A stretch of DNA of 64,000 nt from contig JADKKO010000001.1 in assembly GCA_016720465.1 (NCBI GenBank), positions 806,001-870,000 of the forward strand, in the 5' to 3' direction. Below, piece by piece: positions 27,876-36,278 of the stretch; the stretch's first letter is position 1, and every line of letters starts with the position of its first letter. Made by a program: the position numbers and the translations under genes. The stretch comes from Holophagaceae bacterium (GTDB lineage Bacteria > Acidobacteriota > Holophagae > Holophagales > Holophagaceae). Below the pieces are notes generated by a model. It did no database searches, was not told the origin of the DNA, and worked only from the letters and a program-made list of their open reading frames with translations.

Positions 27876-28243
27876 GTGGATCGGTAAGCCGGATTCTGTC
27901 CACCCTCGCGGGCCGTGACGTCATTCCTCTGGGACCCGCATCACTGCTGGCCTCTAGCGACCTACCCGCCGGCTCGATCGGGCCAATCCTCACTGATCGC
28001 TCAGCACGCCGGCTTATTTGGTCTTGCTCCGTGAGGGGTTTACCATGCCCGCCCTGTCGCCAGCGCGGCGGTGGGCTCTTACCCCACCCTTTCACCCTTG
28101 CCTGTGCTCCTTGCGGAGCCATCGGCGGTCTGCTCTCTGTTGCACTTTCCGTCGGATCGCTCCGCCCTGGCGTTACCAGGCTCACTGCCCTGCGGAGTCC
28201 GGACTTTCCTCTGCGCGTTAACACAGCGACGCCCTGATCCACT
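27876..28243 (-). ncRNA. rnpB: RNase P RNA, bacterial class A
   Basis: Read on the minus strand this shows the universal RNase P RNA landmarks: GAGGAAAGTCCGGACTCC (CR-I/P4 5' strand) near the 5' end, GGTAACGCCAGG, GGAAAGTGCAACAGAGAGCA, AGGGTGAAAGGGTGGGGTAA, GGTAAACCCC, and ACAGAATCCGGCTTA (P4 3' strand) at the 3' end. The ends pair as helix P1 (GTGGATC with GATCCAC, 28236-28242 and 27876-27882). About 368 nt fits class A. It encodes the catalytic RNA that matures tRNA 5' ends. A terminator follows directly; upstream sequence belongs to a repeat of family A words. Confidence 0.96.
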
Positions 28244-28250
28244 TGTCCAG

Positions 28251-28311
28251 GCTATCAGCAATCAGCTCTCGGCTTTGAGCTATCAACTTTGAGCCCATGG
28301 CTCATGGCTCG
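28251..28311. repeat. Family A-like repeat words upstream of rnpB
   Basis: A short run of GCTATCAGC, GGCTTTGAGCTATCAA, CTTTGAGCC and CATGGCTCATGGC words matches the arms of the family A elements at 7060 and 17217 but lacks their core. It lies between the AlkA-like gene stop and rnpB, where the rnpB promoter must be. Confidence 0.5.
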
Positions 28312-28319
28312 CCCCTGAT

Positions 28320-28946
28320 TCACGGCTTGTACCACCGCCACAGGTACCAGGCGACCACGCTGCGGTAGGGACGCCATTGTTCGGCGCGCTGGCGCATTTC
28401 CTTGAGATTCACTTTCTCGATGCCGAACACGTCTCCGTAGGCGGCGCGGACGGCGAAATCATCAACGGGCCAGATGTCCGGGCGGCCCAGACGGAAGATC
28501 AGCAGCATCTCCACGGTCCAGCGGCCGATGCCGCGCACATCGGTCATGCGGGCGATGATTTCCTCGTCGTCGAGCTTGCGGAGGCCCGCCCAGCCCGGCA
28601 CCAGGCCCATCAATGTCTTCTCCGAAAGGTCCCGCATCGCGGCGGCCTTCGCTGCGCTCAATCCGGCGCTTCGAAGCAATTCGATGTCGGCGGCCAGCAC
28701 ATCTTCGGGGCGCAAATGCCTCGACTCGAACAACCCCTTGAAACGCCCCCAGATGGTGGCGGCGACCTTGCCGTTGAGCTGCTGGTAGACGATGGATTCG
28801 GCCAACGCCTCGAAGGGGCTGTGGTTGGGCCGCAGCGCCAGCTTGAAATCGCCGACTTTCTGGATGACGCGCTTGAGATCCTTATCCTTGCGCAGCAGTT
28901 TCAGCGCCGATGCAGGATCGAATTCCAATTGAAAGCGGGCCGCCAT
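28320..28946 (-). CDS. DNA-3-methyladenine glycosylase II-like (HhH-GPD) protein
   Basis: This is a base-excision repair glycosylase that removes alkylated bases. The 208 residues carry the HhH-GPD pattern: SIVYQQLNGKVAATIWGRF, SAAKAAAMRDLSEK, the helix-hairpin-helix DVRGIGRWTVEMLLIF, and the catalytic Asp region RPDIWPVDDFAVRAAYG. It lacks the N-terminal domain of E. coli AlkA and resembles the compact AlkA-like enzymes. The start at 28946 overlaps the yqgE stop (ATGA), so it is the last gene of a leftward operon. Confidence 0.9.
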   Translation of the reverse strand: MAARFQLEFDPASALKLLRKDKDLKRVIQKVGDFKLALRPNHSPFEALAESIVYQQLNGKVAATIWGRFKGLFESRHLRPEDVLAADIELLRSAGLSAAKAAAMRDLSEKTLMGLVPGWAGLRKLDDEEIIARMTDVRGIGRWTVEMLLIFRLGRPDIWPVDDFAVRAAYGDVFGIEKVNLKEMRQRAEQWRPYRSVVAWYLWRWYKP

Positions 28947-29455
28947 CAGTTGGATTCGGCGCTGATGGCGACGGTCCATAGGCCCGTGGGATCGGGGTGC
29001 ATCAGCCATCCCGAATTCACCGGGCGCTCGACCCACGCGCCTTGTTCCAGTTCCTGGTCGAGCTGCATCGGCCCCCATCCTGCATAGCCCAGGAACAACC
29101 GGAAGCGGCTGTCGGGGTCCGTCATCAATTCCTCCAGCAGATCCTTCCGATGGCTCACGAAATGGGTGAAATCGAGCACCGTGTCCTCGGGGCCCGGCAG
29201 CCCGCCTTCCACCAGCAGGATGCCCCGCTGGGGGTCCACGGGGCCGCCGCGCCAGGCGGTGGCCTCCTCTGGACCCGCGAAGTCGAGGCCGCTCTCTTCG
29301 CAGATCTGCGCAAGCGCGAGCGGCAAGGGGCGGTTCAGGATGATTCCCAAGGCCCCCTCGTCGTCGTGCTCCACCAGCAGCAGCACCGAGTGCATGAAAT
29401 TGGGGTCCATGAGCAGAGGGCTCGCCACCAGGAGACAGGGGGCATTTAGCGTCAT
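28946..29455 (-). CDS. yqgE: YqgE/AlgH family protein
   Basis: This is a 169-residue protein of the UPF0301/YqgE family, biochemical role unsettled. Signature stretches are CLLVASPLLMDPNFMHSVLLLVEHDDEGALGIILNRP, the GGPVDPQRG motif, and FLGYAGWGPMQLDQELEQGAW. The Met at 29455 is the natural family N-terminus; the frame extends upstream without support. The stop overlaps the glycosylase start. Confidence 0.93.
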   Translation of the reverse strand: MTLNAPCLLVASPLLMDPNFMHSVLLLVEHDDEGALGIILNRPLPLALAQICEESGLDFAGPEEATAWRGGPVDPQRGILLVEGGLPGPEDTVLDFTHFVSHRKDLLEELMTDPDSRFRLFLGYAGWGPMQLDQELEQGAWVERPVNSGWLMHPDPTGLWTVAISAESN

Positions 29456-29459
29456 GGGC

Positions 29460-29708
29460 CTAGGATAGCGTGCTTGCTCCATTTTCCGGCGGGATGTCCT
29501 CATCCAGGAAATAGCCCGGGTCCTCGATCTCCACCAGCTCGCCGAGGCCCAGCCTGCGGAGCGTTTCCTCATTGAAATCCGCTTCCTGCCAGCGCGGGTC
29601 CGACTTCCCGTTGAAGAAATGCTGCGAGGCCTCGCCCGCTTGGTAGCTCCCGGCGCTCAACCAGAGATGGACCCAGCCGATGTGGTTGATGCGCGCCCAG
29701 ATCTTCAT
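29460..29708 (-). CDS. Conserved small hypothetical protein, 82 aa
   Basis: Family not recognised. The N-terminus is rich in Trp and Ile (KIWARINHIGWVHLWLSAG), the middle has PRWQEADFNEETLRRLGLGELVEI, and the C-terminus is acidic (PGYFLDEDIPPEN). There is no signal peptide. It lies between the M14 peptidase (9-base gap) and yqgE (4-base gap) on the same strand, which supports it being a real gene of that operon. Confidence 0.65.
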   Translation of the reverse strand: MKIWARINHIGWVHLWLSAGSYQAGEASQHFFNGKSDPRWQEADFNEETLRRLGLGELVEIEDPGYFLDEDIPPENGASTLS

Positions 29709-29717
29709 GGTTGATCC

Positions 29718-31256
29718 TTAACGGGAAGGCAGCCCCGGCACCCGCCACATGGCCAGTTCATCGCCCAATCCAGGAACCGGCAGCAGCCCATTCTCGATGG
29801 CCCCGTCGTCGCTTTCGGGTTCGCAGAAATAGACGGCGATGGCCCCCAGGGGCTGGTCGGTCCGGACCAGCCCGGCGCCCGGAAAGGCGGCGCGGGGGCC
29901 CGTCTTCCAGGAAACAGACAGTTCCCCCACCCGGGCCGCTTCCAGGATGGCCCGGCCCCCTTCGGAGCCCAGATCCTCCACCACCGGAACCTCCACGTCG
30001 AAGCTGCCGGCCGCCGCTTCCACCGAGAGTCCGTGCTGGCGCAGGTGCGCCGCCAGGGGCGCGGCCACAAGGTAGGCGGCGGGCCGCTCCACGACCTTGG
30101 TCCCCACGAACCGGCCGATGTGCGGAATGGCCACGGACGCCGGCGCTCCATCCAGCGTGCGCGGAATCCGGGTGAGGATCTCAATGGGCTGGTCGAAGCG
30201 CTCGAGGCCGTAGCGCACCGCCACGCGGTCCCTCGGGATGCGGCAGGCCGACACGGTCCGCAGCACATCATCGCCATGGGCGGCCACGAAGCGCAAAGTT
30301 TCGAGCATGAACGCGTAGGCGGTGCGCACGCGCTCCGCGAAGGTGATGTAGGAATAGCACTCCAACAATAGGTCCATGCGGCTGGTGAGCCCGCGGTAAT
30401 TGCTGCCGAAGCGTGGGTGATGGGGATAGGTCATCCAGCCTTCCCGAACGGCGCTGCCTGGATCCGCCTCGCCATCCGTGTCCAGGACCCGTTCGTCCTC
30501 CACGAAATTGCCGTACCACCCCGCGTCCAGCCCGTGGTTCGCCTTCAAGGCGGCGGTGACGGGACCCAGAAGCTGCTCCCGCATGTAGAGGATCGGTTCC
30601 GCGCGGCCGCTCTCGATGGTGTGGGGGATGTCGTAGGTCATGGAAAAGCGGTGGACCGATCCGTTCGTGGCATGGTTGTCGATGGTCAGGTCCGGCTCCC
30701 AGGCCTGGCAGACCCGGGTCTGCAGCAGGCGCATTTCGATCGATTCCTGGCGCATGTAGTCCCGGTTCAGGTTGATCCTGCCGGCATTCACGCGGGTGCC
30801 CACGCCGCTTTCCGGGCCGAGCTGCCCGTTCAGTTTCGGAAGGTTCAGCTTGCGGTTCCCGGGATCGATGGCGTCGTTGCCGTCGGGATTGAAGAGCGGC
30901 GCGATGACCAGGGTGAGCCTGGCCAGGATGTCCCCTCCGTCCAGGCGGCCCTTGTCCGCCAGCAGGTCCCGCGCCAGCATCAGGCAGGCCTCCTTGCCTT
31001 CCACTTCGCCTGCGTGGATGCCGCTGATGACCAGCACCACCGGGAGGCCCAGGGCCTTGGCCTGGGCGGGAGTCTTCACGCCTCGGGATGACAGCACGAG
31101 CAGGGGAAGGTCCCGGCCTCCGGGGCTGGCGCCGAATGAACTCACGGACAGGCGCGCATCGCCTAGGGCATCGAGCGCGGCGATGAAGGCCATCACGTCC
31201 GCATGGCGGGATGTCTCTTCGTAGGAGGTGGCTTCAGCGCGGGTCTGGAGGGACAT
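29718..31256 (-). CDS. M14-family zinc carboxypeptidase
   Basis: This is a 512-residue metallopeptidase. Zinc ligands are seen as His81 and Glu84 in ISGIHAGEVEGKEA and His195 in DLTIDNHATNG; the substrate-binding Arg165 lies in INLNRDYMRQES. The long C-terminal part ends with a block (VYFCEPESDDGAIENG) typical of M14 proteins found in Acidobacteria. No signal peptide is evident from the start at 31256, which has an AGGTTCC-like ribosome binding site. It directly follows a murein amidase gene, so a role in trimming wall peptides or imported peptides is a reasonable guess. Confidence 0.9.
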   Translation of the reverse strand: MSLQTRAEATSYEETSRHADVMAFIAALDALGDARLSVSSFGASPGGRDLPLLVLSSRGVKTPAQAKALGLPVVLVISGIHAGEVEGKEACLMLARDLLADKGRLDGGDILARLTLVIAPLFNPDGNDAIDPGNRKLNLPKLNGQLGPESGVGTRVNAGRINLNRDYMRQESIEMRLLQTRVCQAWEPDLTIDNHATNGSVHRFSMTYDIPHTIESGRAEPILYMREQLLGPVTAALKANHGLDAGWYGNFVEDERVLDTDGEADPGSAVREGWMTYPHHPRFGSNYRGLTSRMDLLLECYSYITFAERVRTAYAFMLETLRFVAAHGDDVLRTVSACRIPRDRVAVRYGLERFDQPIEILTRIPRTLDGAPASVAIPHIGRFVGTKVVERPAAYLVAAPLAAHLRQHGLSVEAAAGSFDVEVPVVEDLGSEGGRAILEAARVGELSVSWKTGPRAAFPGAGLVRTDQPLGAIAVYFCEPESDDGAIENGLLPVPGLGDELAMWRVPGLPSR

Positions 31257-31282
31257 GGGAACCTCGTCTGTATTCGTCCGGA

Positions 31283-32941
31283 TCACTTCTTGAAATAGGC
31301 CCGGATGCCCTTGACCACCGCCTCGGCATAGCGCTGGCGGAACTCCGCGTCGCGCAGGTTGGCGGCATCATCTTCGTTCGTGAGATTGGCCACTTCCACC
31401 AGGACCTTGGTGCGGGCCGCGCTGTAGCGGATGACGGCGGGGATGAAATTCCTACCGTCGCGGTGGATCACATTCCGGATGGCGCGGTTCGGGTGGACGA
31501 GGATCCTGGATTGCCTGAGCGCCCTTACCAGCGCTTCGCCGAAGAGGCGCGACCGGGCCTCGCCCTGCAGTTTCTCTCGGGAGCTGAAGGACGCGCGGCT
31601 GCCCTTCTTCATCTCGCGGACGCCGGCGCCCCGGTTGGGGCCCAGCGAGAAATTCGAAGGCACGAAGCTGGCGCCAGGCACATAGACCATGGTGCCGCGC
31701 GCCGAGGGATGCAGGCTGTCGGCGTGGAAGCTGATGAAGAGGGTCTTCTGGGCGTCGCCCTTGCGCAAAAAAGTGGTGAAAAGGTCGTTGGCCAGCACCC
31801 ACCGCAGATGGACGCTCACGGCGCTGGGGCTGTCGCCGTCGATGGCGAAGGGGGGCGTGGTGAGGACCTGCGCGATCCTGCTGGGGACTGGAATGTCGTC
31901 GCGCAGCTTGAATCCGATCCCCGGGTAGCGGATGGTGCTGCTGACCTGCGCATCGGTGGCTTCCTCCAGGATCTGCTTCACGCGGCAGCAGATGTCGTAG
32001 ACGAAATCCGATTCCCAGATGCCGTTGGCCGAGGCCCCGCGGTCGATCCCGCCGTGCCCCGCATCCAGCACCACCCGCAGGCCCCCCAGCTTCGGCCCCG
32101 CATCGACGCGCCGGGTCTGCCGGACCTCCTCGCGCATCTCCTGGTCGGCTTTCAGGGCCACGGTCCCTTCGGGCTGGAAGGGGGCCGACAGGGCTTTCGC
32201 GGGAATCTTGATGAGGGTGCCCGGCTGGATGCTGCGGACGTCGCCGATGCCGCTCCGCCGGGCGATCTCATCGGCGAAGGCATTCACCTCCTTGGCATCC
32301 ACCCGATCCGTGTAGCGGATCACCACCGAGGAATAGAGGGCCTCGCCCTTGCGCAGGCGGTAGGCCGCGTATTTTCCTTCCCTGTCCTCGTCGAAGTCCA
32401 GCAGGGCGCGGTAGGCGGCGATCTTGCCATCGTCGTCCAATTCGTCTTCCGGCTGGCTGTGGACCGGAGGCGTGCCGCTGCCGCCCAATTCCGGCGACAG
32501 GAGTTTCTGGGGAATGCGCCAGAGGTCGCCCGCATTGAGCTTCTCCGGGTTGCCGGGATTGGCTTTTTCGAGCTTGTCGTAATTCTGGCCGTGCCCCATG
32601 AAGAGCGAAGCCATGAGCCAGACGGACTCCAGCTCCGGCCAGCGAACTTTATGGATCACTTCCTCGCGTTTCCACTGGTCCTCCGGGAACAGCGACTCCA
32701 GGACCCAGCGCTTGCCTTCGGCGCTCAGGTCCTCGAAAACCGCCCAGCCGCCGGATGCTCTGCGGAGCAGAAAAGTCCGGGGCAGCGGCTTCGCCTCGAT
32801 CAGGAGCCCTTTGCGGAACTGGAGGCGGAGCACGGCCCGGCCGCCGCCGGGCACCGGGGCCCGGACCTCCACGGGCGCGGGATCCGCGGCGAGAAGGCAC
32901 ACCGTGGGCGCGAGGAGGAGCAGGGTCTTCAGGACTCCCAC
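31283..32941 (-). CDS. N-acetylmuramoyl-L-alanine amidase (Amidase_3)
   Basis: It cuts the amide bond between MurNAc and the stem peptide of peptidoglycan. Translation is best placed at a GTG (32941), giving 552 residues with a signal peptide (LKTLLLLAPTVCLLAA). The N-terminal 300 residues hold two LysM-like segments (NAGDLWRIPQKLL and SIQPGTLIKIPAKAL). The catalytic domain shows VVLDAGHGGIDRGASANG (His ligand), a Glu in GIWESDFVYD, LFISFHADSLHPSARGTMVYV (His ligand) and the catalytic Glu in KVLVEVANLTNEDD. The start overlaps the end of the RdgC-like C-half gene by 13 bases. Confidence 0.93.
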   Translation of the reverse strand: MGVLKTLLLLAPTVCLLAADPAPVEVRAPVPGGGRAVLRLQFRKGLLIEAKPLPRTFLLRRASGGWAVFEDLSAEGKRWVLESLFPEDQWKREEVIHKVRWPELESVWLMASLFMGHGQNYDKLEKANPGNPEKLNAGDLWRIPQKLLSPELGGSGTPPVHSQPEDELDDDGKIAAYRALLDFDEDREGKYAAYRLRKGEALYSSVVIRYTDRVDAKEVNAFADEIARRSGIGDVRSIQPGTLIKIPAKALSAPFQPEGTVALKADQEMREEVRQTRRVDAGPKLGGLRVVLDAGHGGIDRGASANGIWESDFVYDICCRVKQILEEATDAQVSSTIRYPGIGFKLRDDIPVPSRIAQVLTTPPFAIDGDSPSAVSVHLRWVLANDLFTTFLRKGDAQKTLFISFHADSLHPSARGTMVYVPGASFVPSNFSLGPNRGAGVREMKKGSRASFSSREKLQGEARSRLFGEALVRALRQSRILVHPNRAIRNVIHRDGRNFIPAVIRYSAARTKVLVEVANLTNEDDAANLRDAEFRQRYAEAVVKGIRAYFKK

Positions 32942-33516
32942 GGCGTTTCGTCTTGATCGGAAAAGGCTTCGCCGGAAAGCCCGCTGCGGACCCAGGATTT
33001 CAGCAGCTCCTGCATCGCGGCCGGATTCCCGGTCCTTTGCGGCAGGAATCGCTTGAAGCGCCGCTCCAGATGGCCGGCCCCTTCCTCGAGCAGGAACAGC
33101 CGGTCGGTGATGCGGCCCACGGGGTCTTTCGAGGCGGTGGGCGGCAGTTTGAGGCCGCTCAGGTCCAATCCCGCGGCCTGCAGCGTGAAGATCCACTCCA
33201 TGTCGCCGGCGAGGATCCGCAGCTTCGCGCGGACGGGCCGCATGCCGCGGCTGATGGCTTCGAAGGCTTCGCGGCTTTCCGCCGGATTGCCTTTGCGCAG
33301 GGAGATCTCCTTCACCTCCCCCTGTTCGGACTGGAGCGTCACCGCGTCATCCACGAAGCAGCTCGAAAGATCCCCTTCCTGCCCCGAGGCTCCGCCCTCG
33401 GTGAGGCCGCGCATCCAGAGCCATAGGAGGAATTCCTCGCCCAGGAAGCGCCCCTGCTCGATGAGCTCCAGGGGCTTGGAGGGTTTGGCGGACTTCGCTG
33501 AGGTCGGTTGGGTCAT
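32929..33516 (-). CDS. RdgC-like protein, C-terminal half (split gene)
   Basis: This 195-residue protein resembles the C-terminal region of RdgC, a ring-shaped DNA-binding protein that restrains RecA. The matching pattern is GRFLGEEFLLWLWMR near residue 25 (RdgC: AGSFTTWLEGG-like), a beta segment AVTLQSEQGEVKEISLRKGN, then ESREAFEAISRGMRPVRAKLRI and EWIFTLQAAGLDLSGLKLP (RdgC: ITNHIEAGKVVTKLALDW, FVMCDDGSLKRLKF). The N-terminal half is encoded by the preceding gene, overlapping by four bases. The assignment is by eye and less certain than for the N half. Confidence 0.65.
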   Translation of the reverse strand: MTQPTSAKSAKPSKPLELIEQGRFLGEEFLLWLWMRGLTEGGASGQEGDLSSCFVDDAVTLQSEQGEVKEISLRKGNPAESREAFEAISRGMRPVRAKLRILAGDMEWIFTLQAAGLDLSGLKLPPTASKDPVGRITDRLFLLEEGAGHLERRFKRFLPQRTGNPAAMQELLKSWVRSGLSGEAFSDQDETPWES

Positions 33517-34124
33517 GCGTCTTCCAGGGCGAGATCCAACGGATCCAGGGCCATCAAGGTCTCCGTCGGCAATTCAGGCGCGATGCGGCCTGCGAGGAGC
33601 AGCGGCGCCAAGGGCTGGAGCTCGCAGCCGAAGGACTTGATGAAGAGGCTTTGCAGCGAGCCCTGGGCCCTGCTGGAACCCGCGGTGGTCCAGAGCAGGC
33701 CACCATTCAGGTCCCAAGCCAGTTCCACGATCCTGGGCGTGGGCAGCACTTTCCGCAGCAGCTCCACCTTCACCTCATCCTGGAGGGAAATGCGGGCTTC
33801 CTTGCCCACGAAGGCGAGATCCTTCTCCTGCATGAGCGTGCGCAGCCGCAAATCCACGTGGGCCTTCAGAAGCGCATTGGGCACCCGGCGCGTATCCATC
33901 CGCAGCGCGAACAGCGCGAAGCGGTCCTGCGTGACCCAGTCCGCGTCTGGGGGAAGGATCAGCGGATTGCGCCAGTCGCACCAGCCCATGCGCTCCTCCT
34001 CGACGCCATCCTCGAAGGGCCTGAACATGTCCTGCTTCAGCCCCGCGATGAGATCCTCCTCCGAGGGCACCGGACCCATCACAAGGAAGCGCCGCAGGGA
34101 CAATCCACCCTGGGTGAGACTCAC
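33513..34124 (-). CDS. RdgC-like protein, N-terminal half (split gene)
   Basis: This 203-residue protein matches the first two-thirds of RdgC: MGWCDWRNPL (MGWVPP in E. coli), the FALFALRMDTRRVPNALLKAHVDLRL strand-helix ([25 protein letters not shown]), LQDEVKVELLRKVLPTPRIVELAWDLNGGLLWT, and SLQSLFIKSFGCELQPLAP (LALLRKSLGSLPVVPL). RdgC binds double-stranded DNA and limits RecA. Here it stops where E. coli RdgC continues; the rest appears in the next gene. The GTG start at 34124, overlapping the phosphatase stop and seven bases after GGAGG, is preferred to an upstream ATG. Confidence 0.75.
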   Translation of the reverse strand: MSLTQGGLSLRRFLVMGPVPSEEDLIAGLKQDMFRPFEDGVEEERMGWCDWRNPLILPPDADWVTQDRFALFALRMDTRRVPNALLKAHVDLRLRTLMQEKDLAFVGKEARISLQDEVKVELLRKVLPTPRIVELAWDLNGGLLWTTAGSSRAQGSLQSLFIKSFGCELQPLAPLLLAGRIAPELPTETLMALDPLDLALEDA

Positions 34125-35050
34125 TATTTGCCTCCGAAGATGCGCCAACCGCCGCGCTTGGGATCTTTTGCCGGGCGGGTCCGTGGAAGGGACTCCAAGG
34201 GATTGATGACCACGGGTTTCTCGCCTTCCGCGGGCAGCGGAAATCCTGGATCATCCAGGGCGAGCAGCAGGGCGGTGACGTTGTCCCGGGCGCCGTGGAA
34301 AAGGACTTCCTCGAGCATCAGCTCGAGGGTGCGCCGCGTGGAGTAGCCATAGGCGAGATTGGCCTGGATCCGCGCATCGGTGATCTCGCCGTGCAATCCG
34401 TCGCTGCAGAGCAGCAGCCGGTCCCCGCGCCGCAGGGGCACTTTGCCCAGGACCGCCACGATGGGCTGCGGCGCGCCGATGGCCTGGGTGATCATGTTGC
34501 GCTGGGGATGGGTGCGGGCCTGCTCCCGGGTCAAGGTCCCGCTGTTCACCATCTCGTTCACCAACGTCTGGTCCACGGTGAGCTGCAGCAGTTCCCCCCG
34601 CCTGAAAAGATAGGCGCGGGAATCGCCCACCTGGCAGATGTAGGCGAAGCCGTTCCAGAGGACCGCGGCAGTGAGCGTGGAACCCATGCCGCGCGACGAG
34701 CGGTCATTGTCTGAATAGCGGAGCACCGATTCGCTGGCGCCCTCGGCCGCTACCTTCAGCGTTTCCAGCAGGCCTTCCTCGGTGGCATCCTCGGCGGGAA
34801 AGCGCCCCCAATGCCCGAAAATGTGCAGCGCCGCGGCGGCCAGCCCCTCGCGGCTGGCGACCTCGCCCGCGGCCGCGCCCCCCATCCCGTCCGCCACCGC
34901 CGCCAGGAGGCCGCTCCTGCAGACTTTTTGCATGCGCAAAGGCCCATTGACGATGGGCTCCTCGCCATCCAGCGCATTCACGAGATAGGCATCCTCGTTG
35001 TTCTTGCGAACTTTTCCGAGATGCGTGATGGCGGCGTAGTCAATGAGCAT
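34124..35050 (-). CDS. PP2C-type Ser/Thr protein phosphatase
   Basis: This is a 308-residue cytoplasmic metal-dependent phosphatase. PP2C motifs are KVRKNNEDAYLVN, LAAVADGMGGAAAGEVAS, MGSTLTAAVLW, ICQVGDSRAYLFRRGELLQLTVDQT, NMITQAIGAP and LLLCSDGLHGEITDA, with all expected metal-binding Asp residues. A Pro/Arg-rich tail (about 275-308) follows the domain. It heads the leftward operon that continues with the split RdgC pair, amidase and M14 peptidase. It would counter Ser/Thr kinases such as the one at the left edge, though no direct link is shown. Confidence 0.93.
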   Translation of the reverse strand: MLIDYAAITHLGKVRKNNEDAYLVNALDGEEPIVNGPLRMQKVCRSGLLAAVADGMGGAAAGEVASREGLAAAALHIFGHWGRFPAEDATEEGLLETLKVAAEGASESVLRYSDNDRSSRGMGSTLTAAVLWNGFAYICQVGDSRAYLFRRGELLQLTVDQTLVNEMVNSGTLTREQARTHPQRNMITQAIGAPQPIVAVLGKVPLRRGDRLLLCSDGLHGEITDARIQANLAYGYSTRRTLELMLEEVLFHGARDNVTALLLALDDPGFPLPAEGEKPVVINPLESLPRTRPAKDPKRGGWRIFGGK

Positions 35051-35236
35051 GCAGGGGTGCGCTTAGAATCAGGGTTGGACTCGGTGTGATTAACTATAGC
35101 CTCACGAGGCTTCGATGTCCGGCCATGTTCCATTCTTCGACCTGTTGCTTGGGAGTCCGGCCTCCCCTGGCTTCGCCACGGCCGCGGCCGCTGGGCCCAT
35201 GGGCATCCCCCGCGCGCCAGGCTGGGAACGCGGTTG

Positions 35237-36103
35237 ATGGAGCGGTTGGCCATCATCGGTCCAGGCACCCTGGGACTCTCCCTCGCGCGGTGGGGCGCGG
35301 AGTGCGGGCTCCAGGTGGCCCTCGCTGGACGGAACCGGGACCATGTGGACAGCCGGCTGGGGGAAGCCGACCTCCGCTGGGAGATCGCCGTGCGAAAAGG
35401 CCGCATCACCGCCGGTCAATGGCAGGAGGCCCGCGGGCGGCTGCGTGGGTGCGGCACCTGGGAAGCCGCAGTGGAAGGCGCTCGCTGGGTCCTGGAGGCC
35501 CTGCCTGAGTCCCTGGATGAAAAGGCGCAGGCCTGGTCGCGTCTGGATTCCTTCCTTCCCGGGGTGGTCTCCCGGCTCACCGGCACGTCCAGCATTTCAT
35601 CCGCCTCCATCCAGGCGGCTTCGGGCATGGGTTCTCCTCTATTGGCCTTTCATTGCTTCGTGCCGCTGGAACGGATGGGCATCGTGGAGTTGGCAGGCGG
35701 AGAAAGGGTTCCCAGGATAGCCCTGGAAGGGGCTCTGGCGCTCGCGGCGCGCCTGGGAAAGCGTGTGGCGATGGTCCAGGACCAGACAGGCTTCGCAGCC
35801 GCTAGAATGGCCCTTGCCCAAGGGTTGGAAGCCATGCGGCTGCTAGAATCCGGCATGGCGAGCGCCGAGGATCTGGATGCCCTGCTCACCCAAGGGTACG
35901 GCCATCCGGTCGGGCCCCTGGAATTGTCGGATCGGATAGGACTGGATCTGCGGTTGACGATTGCCAAGCAGATCTTTGCTTCCACCGGTGATCCGCGCTT
36001 TGATCCTCCGGGAATCCTCCGGCAATTGGTGGACCAGGGAAGATTGGGTTTGAAGACCGGCGCGGGATTCTTTGAATGGGATGAAAAGGGGAAACGCAGA
36101 TGA
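35237..36103 (+). CDS. 3-hydroxyacyl-CoA dehydrogenase
   Basis: This NAD-dependent enzyme oxidises 3-hydroxyacyl-CoA in beta-oxidation or butanoate-type pathways. The 288 residues have the Rossmann GxGxxG-type loop (LAIIGPGTLGLSLA), a Ser/Asn-type active-site segment (LTGTSSISSASIQ), the catalytic His in LLAFHCFVPLERMGIVELAGG, and a C-terminal dimer domain ending DQGRLGLKTGAGFFEW, the family hallmark. The His-containing FHCFVPL replaces the usual H-F-x-N-P, so the catalytic Asn partner is not obvious. The ATG at 35237 is used; a TTG immediately before it is also in frame. Confidence 0.88.
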   Translation: MERLAIIGPGTLGLSLARWGAECGLQVALAGRNRDHVDSRLGEADLRWEIAVRKGRITAGQWQEARGRLRGCGTWEAAVEGARWVLEALPESLDEKAQAWSRLDSFLPGVVSRLTGTSSISSASIQAASGMGSPLLAFHCFVPLERMGIVELAGGERVPRIALEGALALAARLGKRVAMVQDQTGFAAARMALAQGLEAMRLLESGMASAEDLDALLTQGYGHPVGPLELSDRIGLDLRLTIAKQIFASTGDPRFDPPGILRQLVDQGRLGLKTGAGFFEWDEKGKRR

Positions 36104-36246
36104 TTCCCTGGATCCTGACGGCTTTTGCCCTCCTCGTGGGGCTATGGTTGGCCTACAAAATCGGCAAGATTGTGCTTCGAATCGCCGCGGGGCTGGCTTT
36201 CCTGGCATTCATCGCCGCGCTGATCTGGTACATTTTTCTAAGATGA
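36100..36246 (+). CDS. Small membrane protein, 48 aa
   Basis: The gene starts at an ATG overlapping the stop of the dehydrogenase gene (ATGA) and encodes 48 residues with two hydrophobic helices (ILTAFALLVGLWLAYKIG and IAAGLAFLAFIAALIWYIF) joined by a short basic turn (KIVLR). It ends with Leu-Arg. Translational coupling and the clean membrane hairpin suggest a real gene. Its function is unknown. Confidence 0.65.
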   Translation: MIPWILTAFALLVGLWLAYKIGKIVLRIAAGLAFLAFIAALIWYIFLR

Positions 36247-36278
36247 CTTATTAAGTTCCAATCTTTGAAGGAGCAACG

